Assembly (NCBI RefSeq): GCF_900109055.1
Contig: NZ_FOIV01000003.1
Location: forward strand, 248,001-312,000
Reading direction: 5' to 3'
DNA length: 64,000 bases
DNA from: Prevotella sp. khp7
Lineage (GTDB): Bacteria; Bacteroidota; Bacteroidia; Bacteroidales; Bacteroidaceae
Shown here: piece after piece, positions 37,894-45,496 of the stretch
Numbering within the stretch: position 1 is the first letter of the stretch
Layout: every line of letters begins with the position of its first letter
Made by a program: the position numbers and the translations under genes
The notes under the pieces: model-generated
What the model was told of the DNA's origin: nothing
Database searches by the model: none
What the model saw: the letters and a program-made list of their open reading frames with translations, nothing else

Positions 37894-37925
37894 TTTGCGT
37901 AATTCAAAAAATAGTAGTACCTTTG
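37894..37925 (+). promoter_or_regulatory. Promoter of initiator tRNA-Met
   Basis: TTTG (37894-37897), a 20-bp gap and TACCTTTG (37918-37925) match the consensus, 24 bp before the tRNA. Confidence 0.8.
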
Positions 37926-37948
37926 CACCCGCTTAGAAAAAATAACAT

Positions 37949-38021
37949 CGCGGAGTGGAGCAGTTGGTAGCTCGCCAGGCTCATAACCTGGAGGTCGCAC
38001 GTTCGAATCCTGCCTCCGCAA
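37949..38021 (+). tRNA. Initiator tRNA-fMet (CAU)
   Basis: The 73-base sequence folds as a cloverleaf with anticodon CAT in GGCTCATAACC. The acceptor stem pairs CGCGGAG with CTCCGCA, leaving the unpaired C1-A72 that marks bacterial initiator tRNA. The D-arm GTGGAGCAGTTGGTAGCTC also matches the initiator pattern. The third anticodon-stem pair is A-T instead of G-C, and the T-stem has one C-C mismatch. The CCA end is not encoded. Confidence 0.92.
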
Positions 38022-38031
38022 CAAGAGAGGG

Positions 38032-38060
38032 ATGCAAGCTGAAAAGCTTGCATTTTTTAT
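38032..38060 (+). terminator. Terminator after tRNA-fMet
   Basis: ATGCAAGCT and AGCTTGCAT form a perfect 9-bp stem with a GAAA loop, followed by six Ts. It begins 10 bp after the tRNA. Confidence 0.93.
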
Positions 38061-38192
38061 TTTCATCCAGACAGTTAAGAAAGAGGAGGGGAGAAAAAAA
38101 TATCCGATCGTCAGGTTTTGCCCTTGACAATCGGATTATCAGTCTTGCAAATAGTTCTCGTTATACAAACGACTGCGAAGTTTTCTGTATCC

Positions 38193-38636
38193 TTACTTCA
38201 TTCGTGCCAATACTTTCTTATAGTACCTGTTGGTAGCTTTGACACTGTACTTAACACCACCATTCCATGAACGTATAGCTTTCTCAATGCTATTTTCAGG
38301 GTTGAAGTACTTCTGAATTAAGAGGAACATCTCCTTTGACTTCTCGACACTATAACGGTCGTCCATCGTGTAGCGCTTCTTACTCTTTTGCTTTTTCAGA
38401 ATCTCATTACATTCTCGTACAAGTATCGGAGTAATCTGCATCGCGCCTACTGAGTTCCCACTCACGGCTCTGGGATTTCCTTCGCTTTCTACTTGAATAA
38501 TCGCATCCATTACTGGATTCCAGTCAAAACTTGATGATTTTGTGTTCTTGTTGCCGCTGCTAGATGCAAAAGCTGTAAAGCTTGTCATCATAAGAACCAT
38601 CAAGCTGACACTTGCCTTTTTAATTAGTTGATTCAT
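38193..38636 (-). CDS. Secreted transglycosylase (SLT)-like protein
   Basis: The 147-residue protein has a signal peptide (MTSFTAFASS) and a compact lysozyme-like fold signature: IIQVESEGNPRAVSGNSVGAMQIT at about 45-68. Glu50 would be the catalytic acid and GAMQIT the SLT motif. The C-terminal part (IRSWNGGVKYS) matches the usual AYNGG-like element. It probably cleaves or senses peptidoglycan in the periplasm. It is shorter than most lytic transglycosylases and is alone in its unit, with a consensus promoter and a leader of about 90 bases. Confidence 0.82.
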   Translation of the reverse strand: MNQLIKKASVSLMVLMMTSFTAFASSSGNKNTKSSSFDWNPVMDAIIQVESEGNPRAVSGNSVGAMQITPILVRECNEILKKQKSKKRYTMDDRYSVEKSKEMFLLIQKYFNPENSIEKAIRSWNGGVKYSVKATNRYYKKVLARMK

Positions 38637-38727
38637 ATTCTCTATACTTTAGGCGGACTCTTGCGAGACCCGCGTTATCCTTTAGATTTCTTACTCAAAC
38701 TAACGACGTCGCGTCGTATTTCGGGGG

Positions 38728-38759
38728 CAAAGGTACAAATAATCAGGCAGTTAGCCAAA
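38728..38759 (-). promoter_or_regulatory. Promoter of the SLT-like gene
   Basis: On the minus strand TTTG (38756-38759), a 20-bp gap and TACCTTTG (38728-38735) match the consensus. The ATG is about 90 bp downstream. Confidence 0.8.
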
Positions 38760-38819
38760 TATTTTTGGCTTTTTTAATAAATCGCGAGTATGCGCTTAAT
38801 CTATGTCAAGAGGGTAAAA

Positions 38820-41378
38820 TCAGTCTAAATCGACTACTGTAATGCCTGCTCCACCAAACTGGACATGCTCGTCGCGGAAGTGTGAAACGTTGGGAATCGT
38901 GCCTAAATATTGGCGTATCAACTGGCGCAATACGCCCGTTCCCGTGCCATGCAGAATTCTTACTCTCGACATGCCTACGAGTATGGCATCGTCGATAAAG
39001 TAGGTCACGGCATTGATGGCTTCATCGCCTCGCATACCACGAACGTCAAGATCCTGATGGAAATTCATCTTTCGATTGTCTATCACGTCGCGTGTGTCTC
39101 GTGATACGGTGGCGTATGATCCCGCAATATTATTGTTGCGCTCTTCTGCCTTGGTTGTATGTTGTTTGGGTTTCTCTGCGTGTTCCAGACGATCAGCACG
39201 CATCTTTGTTTTCATACCACCAAAGATGACGGTAGCCATTTTGCCATCAACGGATTCTACTTCACCAACAGACGAGAGTCCTTTGATTCTTACAGTGTCG
39301 CCAGCTACTATAGGTTTGTTATCCTCGACTTTTGCTTTTGGGGCTGGTGCAGATACGGGACTGTCAGCCTTGTTGGCTTTCTCTTGCTTACGCTTTTCTC
39401 TACGTTCCTTGCGCTCCTGTATCTGACGGATCTTGCGGGCTATTGCTTCGTCGTTGTCTTTCGTGTCAATATCTGTCAGTTCCTCTTTAAAGGCGTTCAG
39501 CTCTTCGCGCACCAGTCGTGTGCGCTCTTTCTCAGCTTGTGCTTCCTTGATCTCACGAATGGCGTTTTCGATTTTCTTGTTGCTTTCCCTCAGTAGTTCT
39601 TCTGCTTGCTCCTTAGCCTTGCGCAGTATTTCCTTACGCTGGCGTTCAATCTCATTAAGTTCGTCTTCGTAACGGTTGATCTTATTCTCCAGCGATTTCT
39701 CGTGCTGATGTATGGTTTGGCGTTTGCCTTCCCAGTAGCGCTTGTCGCGCACGATATCTTGCAGATACTTGTCGCTTTGGATGTAATCTGAGCCTACGAT
39801 GTCTGAGGCTTCGCGGATTACCTCTTCAGGAATGCCTGTTTTTCGAGCTATTTCGATGGCGAATGAAGAACCGGGCTGTCCAATGGCTAACTGGAAGAGT
39901 GCTTGCATCTCATGACGGTCATACAGCATGGCGCCATTTACAACTCCTGGATGATCCTCTGCAAAATGTTTCAGATTCTGGTAATGAGTGGTTATCACGC
40001 CAAACGTCTGTTTTTTCCAGAACTGGTTCAGCATGGCTTCTGCGATGGCGCCACCAATGGTAGGTTCAGTACCACTACCGAACTCGTCTATCAATAGCAG
40101 CGACTGGCCATTGGCCTGTTTCATCATCTGCTTCATGTTCATCAGGTGGCTTGAGTAGGTCGAGAGATCGTTCTCAATGCTCTGTTCGTCGCCTATGTCT
40201 ATAAGGATGTGTTTGAAAACACCACATGTAGAACGGTCGCCAATGGGTATGGGAAGGCCGCATTGCAACATATATTGTAGCAATCCTGTGGTCTTCAGGC
40301 ATACAGACTTACCACCAGCATTCGGACCAGAGATAATCAATATGCGCTTTTGCTGTGTCAGGGTGATGTCGAGCGGAACCACTTGTTTCCCCTGTTTTTC
40401 GAGCGAAAGCTGCAAGAGTGGATGTATGGCGCGGATCCAGTCTATGTGGGGCTTGTTCTCTACCATTGGCTCAAAGGCCTTTGTCAGTCGTGCCCACTCG
40501 GCCTTGGCTTGTATCAGGTCTATCAGAGCCAGAAACTGGTATGAGTCAAGGATATCTTTCACATGAGGGCGTACCTCATCGGTAAATACGGTCAGGATTC
40601 TGATTACCTCCCTTCTTTCCTCAGCTTCCATCTGGCGCACCTTGTTATTAGCCTCAACCACCTCTGTTGGCTCAATGAATACCGTCTTTCCAGTAGCCGA
40701 TTCGTCGTGTACGATACCGCTTATTCTGCGTTTAATCGATGGAGCCACAGGAATTACCAGTCTGCCGTCGCGCATGGTGGGGGCGGCATCCTTGTCGACC
40801 AATCCGTCTTTCTGGGCACTGTGTAATATACTATATAATGTACGCGAGATGCTACCCTGAGTCTTTTCCAACTCATGACGTATGCTTGCCAGCGTCATCG
40901 AGGCCGAATCCTTGATTTTCCCGAATTTGTCGAGTATGGAGTCTATCCTGCGTATCATTGCGGGGAAGGTCATTACGCCCTCTGTCAGTCTGTGCAAGGC
41001 AGGGTAGGGGTATCTCATCTCTCCGCTAGCCGACTCTTCTGCTCCCTGTTCCAGATAGTTCACCATGCTGACGATAGTGCCCAGTGAGCGACGCAAGTCC
41101 CATACCTCGTCTTCCTCCAAGTGAGTACCCTCCATACGTATTCTGGTCACAGCAGCCCTTACATCGAAGAAATACTGCATGGGGAGATCGTCTTTTTCTT
41201 CCTTCAGCCTGCGGAATTCTCTTACCTGTGTCTGCCATTCGTTGATGGCATCACAATCAGTAGAGAAAGCCATCTCGTCAACTTTCTCCTTGCCTAAGGT
41301 GCTCAGGCAACGCTCTTTCAGCAGCCTTCTTATCTCATCGAAACCGAGCTTGTGCTCAAAATTGCTAGGGTAAATCAC
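38820..41378 (-). CDS. mutS2: Endonuclease MutS2
   Basis: The 852-residue protein has the MutS2 layout: an N-terminal clamp/lever region, an ABC ATPase with Walker A GPNAGGKS starting at residue 351, Walker B LLIDEFGSGTEP near 430, a long Lys/Glu-rich coiled coil (about 530-660), and a C-terminal Smr nuclease domain (LDVRGMRGDEA and RILHGTGTGVLR, about 770-850). MutS2 suppresses recombination and rescues collided ribosomes rather than repairing mismatches. The start MIYPSNFEHKLGFDEIR is a GTG codon, five bases after the -7 box, so the mRNA is essentially leaderless. Confidence 0.94.
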   Translation of the reverse strand: MIYPSNFEHKLGFDEIRRLLKERCLSTLGKEKVDEMAFSTDCDAINEWQTQVREFRRLKEEKDDLPMQYFFDVRAAVTRIRMEGTHLEEDEVWDLRRSLGTIVSMVNYLEQGAEESASGEMRYPYPALHRLTEGVMTFPAMIRRIDSILDKFGKIKDSASMTLASIRHELEKTQGSISRTLYSILHSAQKDGLVDKDAAPTMRDGRLVIPVAPSIKRRISGIVHDESATGKTVFIEPTEVVEANNKVRQMEAEERREVIRILTVFTDEVRPHVKDILDSYQFLALIDLIQAKAEWARLTKAFEPMVENKPHIDWIRAIHPLLQLSLEKQGKQVVPLDITLTQQKRILIISGPNAGGKSVCLKTTGLLQYMLQCGLPIPIGDRSTCGVFKHILIDIGDEQSIENDLSTYSSHLMNMKQMMKQANGQSLLLIDEFGSGTEPTIGGAIAEAMLNQFWKKQTFGVITTHYQNLKHFAEDHPGVVNGAMLYDRHEMQALFQLAIGQPGSSFAIEIARKTGIPEEVIREASDIVGSDYIQSDKYLQDIVRDKRYWEGKRQTIHQHEKSLENKINRYEDELNEIERQRKEILRKAKEQAEELLRESNKKIENAIREIKEAQAEKERTRLVREELNAFKEELTDIDTKDNDEAIARKIRQIQERKERREKRKQEKANKADSPVSAPAPKAKVEDNKPIVAGDTVRIKGLSSVGEVESVDGKMATVIFGGMKTKMRADRLEHAEKPKQHTTKAEERNNNIAGSYATVSRDTRDVIDNRKMNFHQDLDVRGMRGDEAINAVTYFIDDAILVGMSRVRILHGTGTGVLRQLIRQYLGTIPNVSHFRDEHVQFGGAGITVVDLD

Positions 41379-41382
41379 GCTG

Positions 41383-41414
41383 CAAAGGTACGAATAAGCG
41401 AGCGATTATCCAAA
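41383..41414 (-). promoter_or_regulatory. mutS2 promoter, near-leaderless
   Basis: On the minus strand TTTG (41411-41414), a 20-bp gap and TACCTTTG (41383-41390) match the consensus. The GTG start codon is at 41378. Confidence 0.75.
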
Positions 41415-41503
41415 TTTATTCGGGAAAATCCGAGCGAGAGTGCCTTCTAACCATGCTCAAAGGTGCGAATTTTAAGCTGGAGATGCAAAAAGTTGCCGAA
41501 AAA

Positions 41504-41535
41504 TTTGTTTGTTCCGAAAAAAACATGTACCTTTG
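41504..41535 (+). promoter_or_regulatory. Promoter of tRNA-Ser
   Basis: TTTG (41504-41507), a 20-bp gap and TACCTTTG (41528-41535) match the consensus, 29 bp before the tRNA. Confidence 0.8.
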
Positions 41536-41563
41536 CACCCGCTTTCGAGACAATCAGAGCACT

Positions 41564-41648
41564 GGAGAGATGGTAGAGTGGTCGATTACAGTAGTCTTGA
41601 AAACTACCGTACCGAGAGGTACCGGGGGTTCGAATCCCTCTCTCTCCG
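41564..41648 (+). tRNA. tRNA-Ser (UGA)
   Basis: An 85-base class II tRNA. The acceptor stem is GGAGAGA with TCTCTCC and discriminator G, the anticodon stem-loop is GTAGTCTTGAAAACTAC with anticodon TGA, and a long variable arm (CGTACCGAGAGGTACC) is followed by the T-arm GGGGGTTCGAATCCCTC. Discriminator G and the long arm are serine identity marks. CCA is not encoded. Confidence 0.95.
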
Positions 41649-41649
41649 C

Positions 41650-41688
41650 AAAGAGTTCAATGAGTTAATCGTTGGACTCTTTTTTTAT
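41650..41688 (+). terminator. Terminator after tRNA-Ser
   Basis: AAAGAGTTCAA (41650-41660) pairs with TTGGACTCTTT (41672-41682) through an 11-bp stem with one G-T pair, followed by a run of Ts. Confidence 0.88.
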
Positions 41689-41712
41689 GTTCGGGAAGCG
41701 GACAATCATCAG

Positions 41713-41777
41713 ATGGGGAGTAAACTCCGACTTTAAACCTTGTAAAGTCATACTTTCCTTGGAGTAAAATTCCGATT
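41713..41777. repeat. Hairpin-rich segment related to 23358-23420
   Basis: It contains GGAGTAAACTCC (a 5-bp stem), GACTTT...AAAGTC and the word TTTCCTTGGAGTAAAATT. The last matches the right arm of the hairpin at 23358-23420 with two C/T or A/G changes, and both segments begin with CCGACTTT. The relation is suggestive only. Confidence 0.35.
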
Positions 41778-41782
41778 AACGC

Positions 41783-41849
41783 CAAATCATAAAGTATTGT
41801 AATTGTGAATACGAAAATATGAATAATTGAGGAATAATTTGTATCTTTG
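41783..41849 (+). promoter_or_regulatory. Flavin reductase promoter with shared 24-bp motif
   Basis: The -7 box TATCTTTG is at 41842-41849. A 24-bp motif at 41783-41806, starting CAAATCATAAAGTAT and ending GTAATTGT, ends 35 bp before it. The same motif, with one C/T change, sits the same 35 bp before the msrA -7 box at 63534. A common regulator is the simplest reading. Confidence 0.7.
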
Positions 41850-41874
41850 CCCGTGACAAAATACAAATAGGATT

Positions 41875-42438
41875 ATGAAGAGTTTCAAATCTACTGCGTG
41901 GCTGTTGCCACAACCTGTGCTGATTATCGGTACTTATGACAAGGATGGTAGGCCCAACGCCATGAATGCTGCCTGGGGCGGTCAGTGGGATATGCACGAA
42001 ATCATTATCTCGCTTGGCTCTCACCAGACAACCGATAATCTGGCTGTTAATCCAGAGTTCACAGTTGCCTTTGCTACTGCTGAGACGATAGTTGCTTCTG
42101 ACTATGTGGGTATTGTCAGTGGTAGAAAAACTCCAAATAAGATGGAGAAAACTGGCTGGATAGCAGAAAAGGCTCCCAACGTGAATGCTCCCGTATTCAA
42201 GGAGTTCCCGATGACGCTTGAATGTCGCGTAAAACAGAAGATCGATGAAAGCGAGACAGGCTATTATCTCGTTGCTGAAATCGTGAATATCCTCTGTGAC
42301 GAGAGGTTCTTGGCTGAGGATGGAAAACCCGATGTGGAGAAGATGAATCTGATAACCTTCAATCCGATACATCACACATATATTCAGCTTGGTAAGACCG
42401 TTGGTAAGGCCTTTTCAGATGGTCAAAAGTTGAAATAA
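41875..42438 (+). CDS. Flavin reductase-like FMN-binding protein
   Basis: The 187-residue protein fits the flavin reductase split-barrel family, with PQPVLIIGTYDKDGRPNAMN near residues 12-31 and the substrate/FMN-facing AAWGGQWDMHEIIISLGSHQ following. Such proteins bind FMN and reduce flavins or serve redox roles with NAD(P)H. It is followed by an unrelated small protein after 23 bp. Its promoter shares a 24-bp upstream motif with msrA, which hints at a role under oxidative stress. Confidence 0.85.
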   Translation: MKSFKSTAWLLPQPVLIIGTYDKDGRPNAMNAAWGGQWDMHEIIISLGSHQTTDNLAVNPEFTVAFATAETIVASDYVGIVSGRKTPNKMEKTGWIAEKAPNVNAPVFKEFPMTLECRVKQKIDESETGYYLVAEIVNILCDERFLAEDGKPDVEKMNLITFNPIHHTYIQLGKTVGKAFSDGQKLK

Positions 42439-42461
42439 GGCATTCTTAATGTTATATTATT

Positions 42462-42962
42462 ATGGATAATTTCATTGAGGCATTACTGAGCGAGAAGACT
42501 GATAGAATACCAGCTGAATACGATTGGTTTGCACCGCTAATAGGAGACTGGGCCTGTGATTATTATGACGAACCCGAGAAGGGATTTAAACGACACGTCA
42601 AGGGAGAGTGGTTTTTCCGCAGAATCCTAGAGGGCACAGGCGTACAGGATATATTTATTTTCCCGTCGCGTGCCACCAAAGAAAACGAGCCGCAGCCCGA
42701 TGGAGAATACGGCTCTTCGTTTAGAATGTTCAACAAGGTTGATCGGTGTTATGACGTTGTTTATACTTGCGATCATTCGATGAAAAGACTATGCTTCACC
42801 AAGCAGGGTGACAAACTCGTTGGTAAAGTGCTGTCTGAGGAGAATGCCTTCTGGATTTTCTCTGACATAACAGAAGACAGTTTTCATTGGGAAAACGTAA
42901 GAATCAGCGATGGTAATGAGAAATTCTTAGTCTGCGAGATATTTGGAAAAAGGATAGGGTAA
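42462..42962 (+). CDS. Conserved hypothetical protein, DUF1579-like beta-barrel pattern
   Basis: The 166-residue cytoplasmic protein has no signal peptide. APLIGDWACDYYDEPEKGF near residues 24-42, repeated aromatic-rich strands (GEWFFRRILEGTGVQDIFIF) and WIFSDITEDSFHWENVRISD resemble small lipocalin-like proteins that estimate ligand load in FMN or heme pathways. I cannot assign a family with certainty. It is 23 bp downstream of the flavin reductase and probably in the same mRNA. Confidence 0.65.
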   Translation: MDNFIEALLSEKTDRIPAEYDWFAPLIGDWACDYYDEPEKGFKRHVKGEWFFRRILEGTGVQDIFIFPSRATKENEPQPDGEYGSSFRMFNKVDRCYDVVYTCDHSMKRLCFTKQGDKLVGKVLSEENAFWIFSDITEDSFHWENVRISDGNEKFLVCEIFGKRIG

Positions 42963-43012
42963 CTGTATCAGGCCAGAAGTGCCCGCCTGTCGTTATTCCT
43001 GTTTTGGGAATA

Positions 43013-43351
43013 TTATCTGATTATCTTCGCTTTTTGAAGGTTTGTCATGTCGTCCCAGAATTCAGATGCCTCTACGTCGTTGAAGCCTCTAGATGAAAGC
43101 TCGAGGAGAATGGAATCCAAGAGTTGTACCTTTGATATATTTAAATCTTGATCCACATCGATGGGGTAAGTTAGAATGTCGCCCAATGAGCCAATGTGAG
43201 TATTCGTAATGGTAATATCACCATTTACAGACCTAACCTTAATACGTCTGTTAGTGCCATACTCAGGTTTAGTCTGCTGTAGAATCTTAAAGAGCGGTGA
43301 ACTGCTGTATTGTTCTGAATCTACGGATAAGATAAGTTCTTGAAGGGTCAT
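43013..43351 (-). CDS. Unknown 112-residue protein coupled to the half-CrcB gene
   Basis: The start at 43351 (MTLQELILSVDSEQY) overlaps the stop of the upstream gene as ATGA, so translation is coupled. A longer in-frame reading would overlap that gene fully and is unlikely. The protein is soluble, with alternating strands (IKVRSVNGDITITNTHIGSL) and a helical C terminus rich in Asp/Glu. I do not recognise a family. Its operon partners are an FKBP isomerase and a truncated fluoride channel. Confidence 0.6.
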   Translation of the reverse strand: MTLQELILSVDSEQYSSSPLFKILQQTKPEYGTNRRIKVRSVNGDITITNTHIGSLGDILTYPIDVDQDLNISKVQLLDSILLELSSRGFNDVEASEFWDDMTNLQKAKIIR

Positions 43352-43536
43352 AGCTTCACAATTTGATATCCCAGTATGACGGCTATGAGACCGAGAGCAA
43401 AACTTGCCAATGTATATAGAATCGCAGAGATAATAGCACCATCGCGTTCTAAAAGGAAATTCTCGTTCATGAACGTTGAGAACGTGGTGAAACCGCCACA
43501 GAAACTTCCGATGCAAACTAAAAGTAAATCTTTCAT
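43348..43536 (-). CDS. Half-length CrcB/Fluc fluoride channel-like protein
   Basis: The 62-residue protein carries the CrcB signature GSFCGGFTTFSTFMNENFLL (about residues 10-29), which normally sits in the third helix of a roughly 125-residue, four-helix protein, and then one more helix (AIISAILYTLASFALGLIAVILG). The start MKDLLLVCIGS looks like the normal CrcB N terminus joined directly to the signature, so helices equivalent to the first and second are largely missing. Both ends overlap neighbours by ATGA, leaving no room for a missing half. It is either an in-frame deletion derivative or a two-helix form that assembles from more subunits. Confidence 0.65.
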   Translation of the reverse strand: MKDLLLVCIGSFCGGFTTFSTFMNENFLLERDGAIISAILYTLASFALGLIAVILGYQIVKL

Positions 43537-43937
43537 GCGATAGCTATTAGCTCTATTTCAAAAATAAGTGTTGAGCCTGCGGGAATGCCAGGCTGGGAGA
43601 ATTTACCATAGCCCATTTCGGCTGGGATGTAGAGCTCCCATTTATCTCCGATGTGCATTTGTTGGATGGCGATGATCCACCCCTCAATGAGGTCGCAGAG
43701 ACGACATGCTAAAGGCACTCCGCCACGACTGCTGTCAAACTGCTTACCGTCGATAGTCCTGCCTGTATAATGGGCTGTTATAATGCTTCGAGCTGTTGGC
43801 TTTGCGCTATTTTGATTGCCCTCTCTCAGAACTTTGTAGTAAATTCCTTTTGGAAGTGCTTCCACACCTTCTTCCTTAGCTTTCATCTCCAACCAATCCT
43901 TGTTGGCCTGTATGTATTCTCGCTTTGCCATAATCAT
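43533..43937 (-). CDS. FKBP-type peptidyl-prolyl cis-trans isomerase
   Basis: The 134-residue cytoplasmic protein has the FKBP domain from about residue 30: GIYYKVLREG, ITAHYTGRTIDGKQFDSS, LIEGWIIAIQQMHIGDKWELYIPAEMGYG (split here for length) and IPAGSTLIFEIELI. It catalyses proline isomerisation in protein folding. ATG 43937 is preferred because AGGA lies six bases upstream; a second ATG at 43931 is possible. Its stop overlaps the ATG of the half-CrcB gene. A -7 box lies at 43959-43966. Confidence 0.92.
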   Translation of the reverse strand: MIMAKREYIQANKDWLEMKAKEEGVEALPKGIYYKVLREGNQNSAKPTARSIITAHYTGRTIDGKQFDSSRGGVPLACRLCDLIEGWIIAIQQMHIGDKWELYIPAEMGYGKFSQPGIPAGSTLIFEIELIAIA

Positions 43938-43958
43938 AAACTATCCTAATTCTCGCTG

Positions 43959-43996
43959 CAAAAATACGAAAATAATAGGAATAATAAGTATCTTTG
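43959..43996. promoter_or_regulatory. Divergent -7 boxes for FKBP and methyltransferase-like genes
   Basis: On the minus strand TATTTTTG (43959-43966) serves the FKBP gene. On the plus strand TATCTTTG (43989-43996) serves the gene at 44027. The two promoters are back to back and only 22 bp apart, so they may compete. Confidence 0.6.
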
Positions 43997-44026
43997 CAAG
44001 TGAAATACTGAGATTATAAAGAATTA

Positions 44027-44521
44027 ATGATGAACAAGTCACATTTATTTGGCTACCTGCTGGGATTGCTTGTCTTTGTAATCGGCATTCCTGCTTTGAT
44101 GTGGTTAGTGTCTGGACGAGCATGGCCATATGTTCCTGATTCCGCATTATTGTGTGTTGTTTCCGTGTTACTTGTCGTCTGCGGACTGGCTCTGAGCATT
44201 TATAGCATAGTCTATATGCGTGTTGTCGGTAAAGGTAATCCTTTCGATGCCTATGGTCATGAGGTGGCTCCGCGAACGAAGAATCTGATGACGGACGGAC
44301 CGTATCGTCTGTGTCGTAATCCAATGCTTGTAGGTATCTATATCTATGATGTGGGGGTTCTCGTCTGGCTTTGGTCGCTGTTGCCGCTGCTTATTGTTTT
44401 GGCAGAGGTTATTTTGCTAACGCTTCAAGTTCGTAGTGAAGAACAGCGGTTGGAGAAGGACTTCGGGCAGGAATATCTTGATTATAAGAAACGAGTAGGG
44501 AGATATGTGTTCAGACCATGA
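44027..44521 (+). CDS. Isoprenylcysteine carboxyl methyltransferase-like membrane protein
   Basis: The 164-residue protein has about four membrane helices (LLGLLVFVIGIPALMWLV first) and the family signature LMTDGPYRLCRNPMLVGIYI near residues 88-107, then RSEEQRLEKDFGQEYLDYKK near 138-157. Members of the ICMT/phospholipid methyltransferase superfamily use SAM to methylate lipids or membrane-bound substrates. The bacterial substrate is unknown. A second ATG one codon later is possible. Confidence 0.85.
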   Translation: MMNKSHLFGYLLGLLVFVIGIPALMWLVSGRAWPYVPDSALLCVVSVLLVVCGLALSIYSIVYMRVVGKGNPFDAYGHEVAPRTKNLMTDGPYRLCRNPMLVGIYIYDVGVLVWLWSLLPLLIVLAEVILLTLQVRSEEQRLEKDFGQEYLDYKKRVGRYVFRP

Positions 44522-44536
44522 ATAACTTTGCTGTTA

Positions 44537-45265
44537 TTATTCAATAACGGTCATTTTCATTTCTATGTCATCTACTGGCCTGTCAGTGCGTCCCGTGGCT
44601 GTGGCTTGTATCATCTCTACAATCTCAAGACCTTCTTCGACTTCTCCAAAGACGGTATATTGACCGTCTAGATGGGGCGTTCCGCCAATGGTCGAATATT
44701 GTTTCAGCTGTTTGTCTGTCAGTCCTTCCTTGCCCACCTTGTTCTCAGCCTCTACAGCTAGTCTGTCTTGAAGCTCCTGGAGTCCTACACGATTCCTTTC
44801 GCGACGCATTTGCATAATCTCAGTACGATGCTCAGAGGCAAGGGCGTTAAAGGCATCTTGTATTTTCTGCATTCTTAGTTGTTTGGAGAATTGGCGGAGC
44901 TGACCCTCATTATAAACCTGTCCCCATACAATATAAAATTGTGAGCCACTGCTACGACGTTCGGGGTTCACCTCGTCACCCTGTCGTGCAGCGGCCAGAG
45001 CCCCGCGCTTATGTAGCAGGTCAGGTTTTATCTCAGCTTCCAGTGTGTAGTCTGGACCACCCACGCCCAGCATTTTCCCAGCAGGAGCCCCTTTAGAGTC
45101 TGGATCACCGCCCTGAATCATGAAGTCTTTGATTACTCGATGGAACAACGTACCATCATAATATCCCTCCTTTGCCAATTTTATAAAATTGTCACGATGG
45201 ATGGGAGTCTCGTCATACAGGCGAACAATAATGTCGCCAAACATTGTCTGTATCTTAACTTTCAT
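44537..45265 (-). CDS. Cyclophilin-type peptidyl-prolyl isomerase
   Basis: The 242-residue protein has the cyclophilin domain: YYDGTLFHRVIKDFMIQGGD near residues 32-51, RSSGSQFYIVWG near 103-114 and YTVFGEVEEGLEIVEMI near 205-221. A roughly 80-residue helical insert (QLRQFSKQLRMQ to KEGLTDKQLKQYS) interrupts the domain, a form frequent in Bacteroidota. There is no signal peptide at this start. The ATG is six bases after a -7 box, so the mRNA has almost no leader. Confidence 0.92.
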   Translation of the reverse strand: MKVKIQTMFGDIIVRLYDETPIHRDNFIKLAKEGYYDGTLFHRVIKDFMIQGGDPDSKGAPAGKMLGVGGPDYTLEAEIKPDLLHKRGALAAARQGDEVNPERRSSGSQFYIVWGQVYNEGQLRQFSKQLRMQKIQDAFNALASEHRTEIMQMRRERNRVGLQELQDRLAVEAENKVGKEGLTDKQLKQYSTIGGTPHLDGQYTVFGEVEEGLEIVEMIQATATGRTDRPVDDIEMKMTVIE

Positions 45266-45270
45266 GGCTG

Positions 45271-45278
45271 CAAAGTTA
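45271..45278 (-). promoter_or_regulatory. -7 box of the cyclophilin gene, near-leaderless
   Basis: The minus strand reads TAACTTTGCAGCCATG: the -7 box is separated from the start codon by only five bases. No clear -33 box was found. Confidence 0.6.
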
Positions 45279-45416
45279 CAACTTTTTCTGCTGCGAATCG
45301 CGTTAATTTACACGAATTAATATAGCAATTCATTTTTTAAGAAACACTATGCCCTTGTTTCTTCTGGCGAGAAGTCGTTTGTAGCATGGAGCGTTATCTT
45401 ATTGCCATTGTTAAAG

Positions 45417-45479
45417 GCTCAACTTTTGTTAATTATGAAAGCAAAATTATGAATAGTTGAGCGAAAATGAGTACCTTTG
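45417..45479 (+). promoter_or_regulatory. -7 box with upstream inverted repeat
   Basis: TACCTTTG (45472-45479) precedes the three-gene operon starting at 45497. Upstream lie GCTCAACT (45417-45424) and AGTTGAGC (45455-45462), an 8-bp inverted repeat 30 bp apart that could bind a regulator. A further AAGAAACA/TGTTTCTT hairpin is at 45339-45363. Confidence 0.5.
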
Positions 45480-45496
45480 CCAGTCAGATTCTTAAA

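Noticed and set aside
43941-44324. 127-codon minus-strand frame
   Set aside because: It overlaps the methyltransferase-like gene and its promoter; it is Arg/His-rich without a family pattern.
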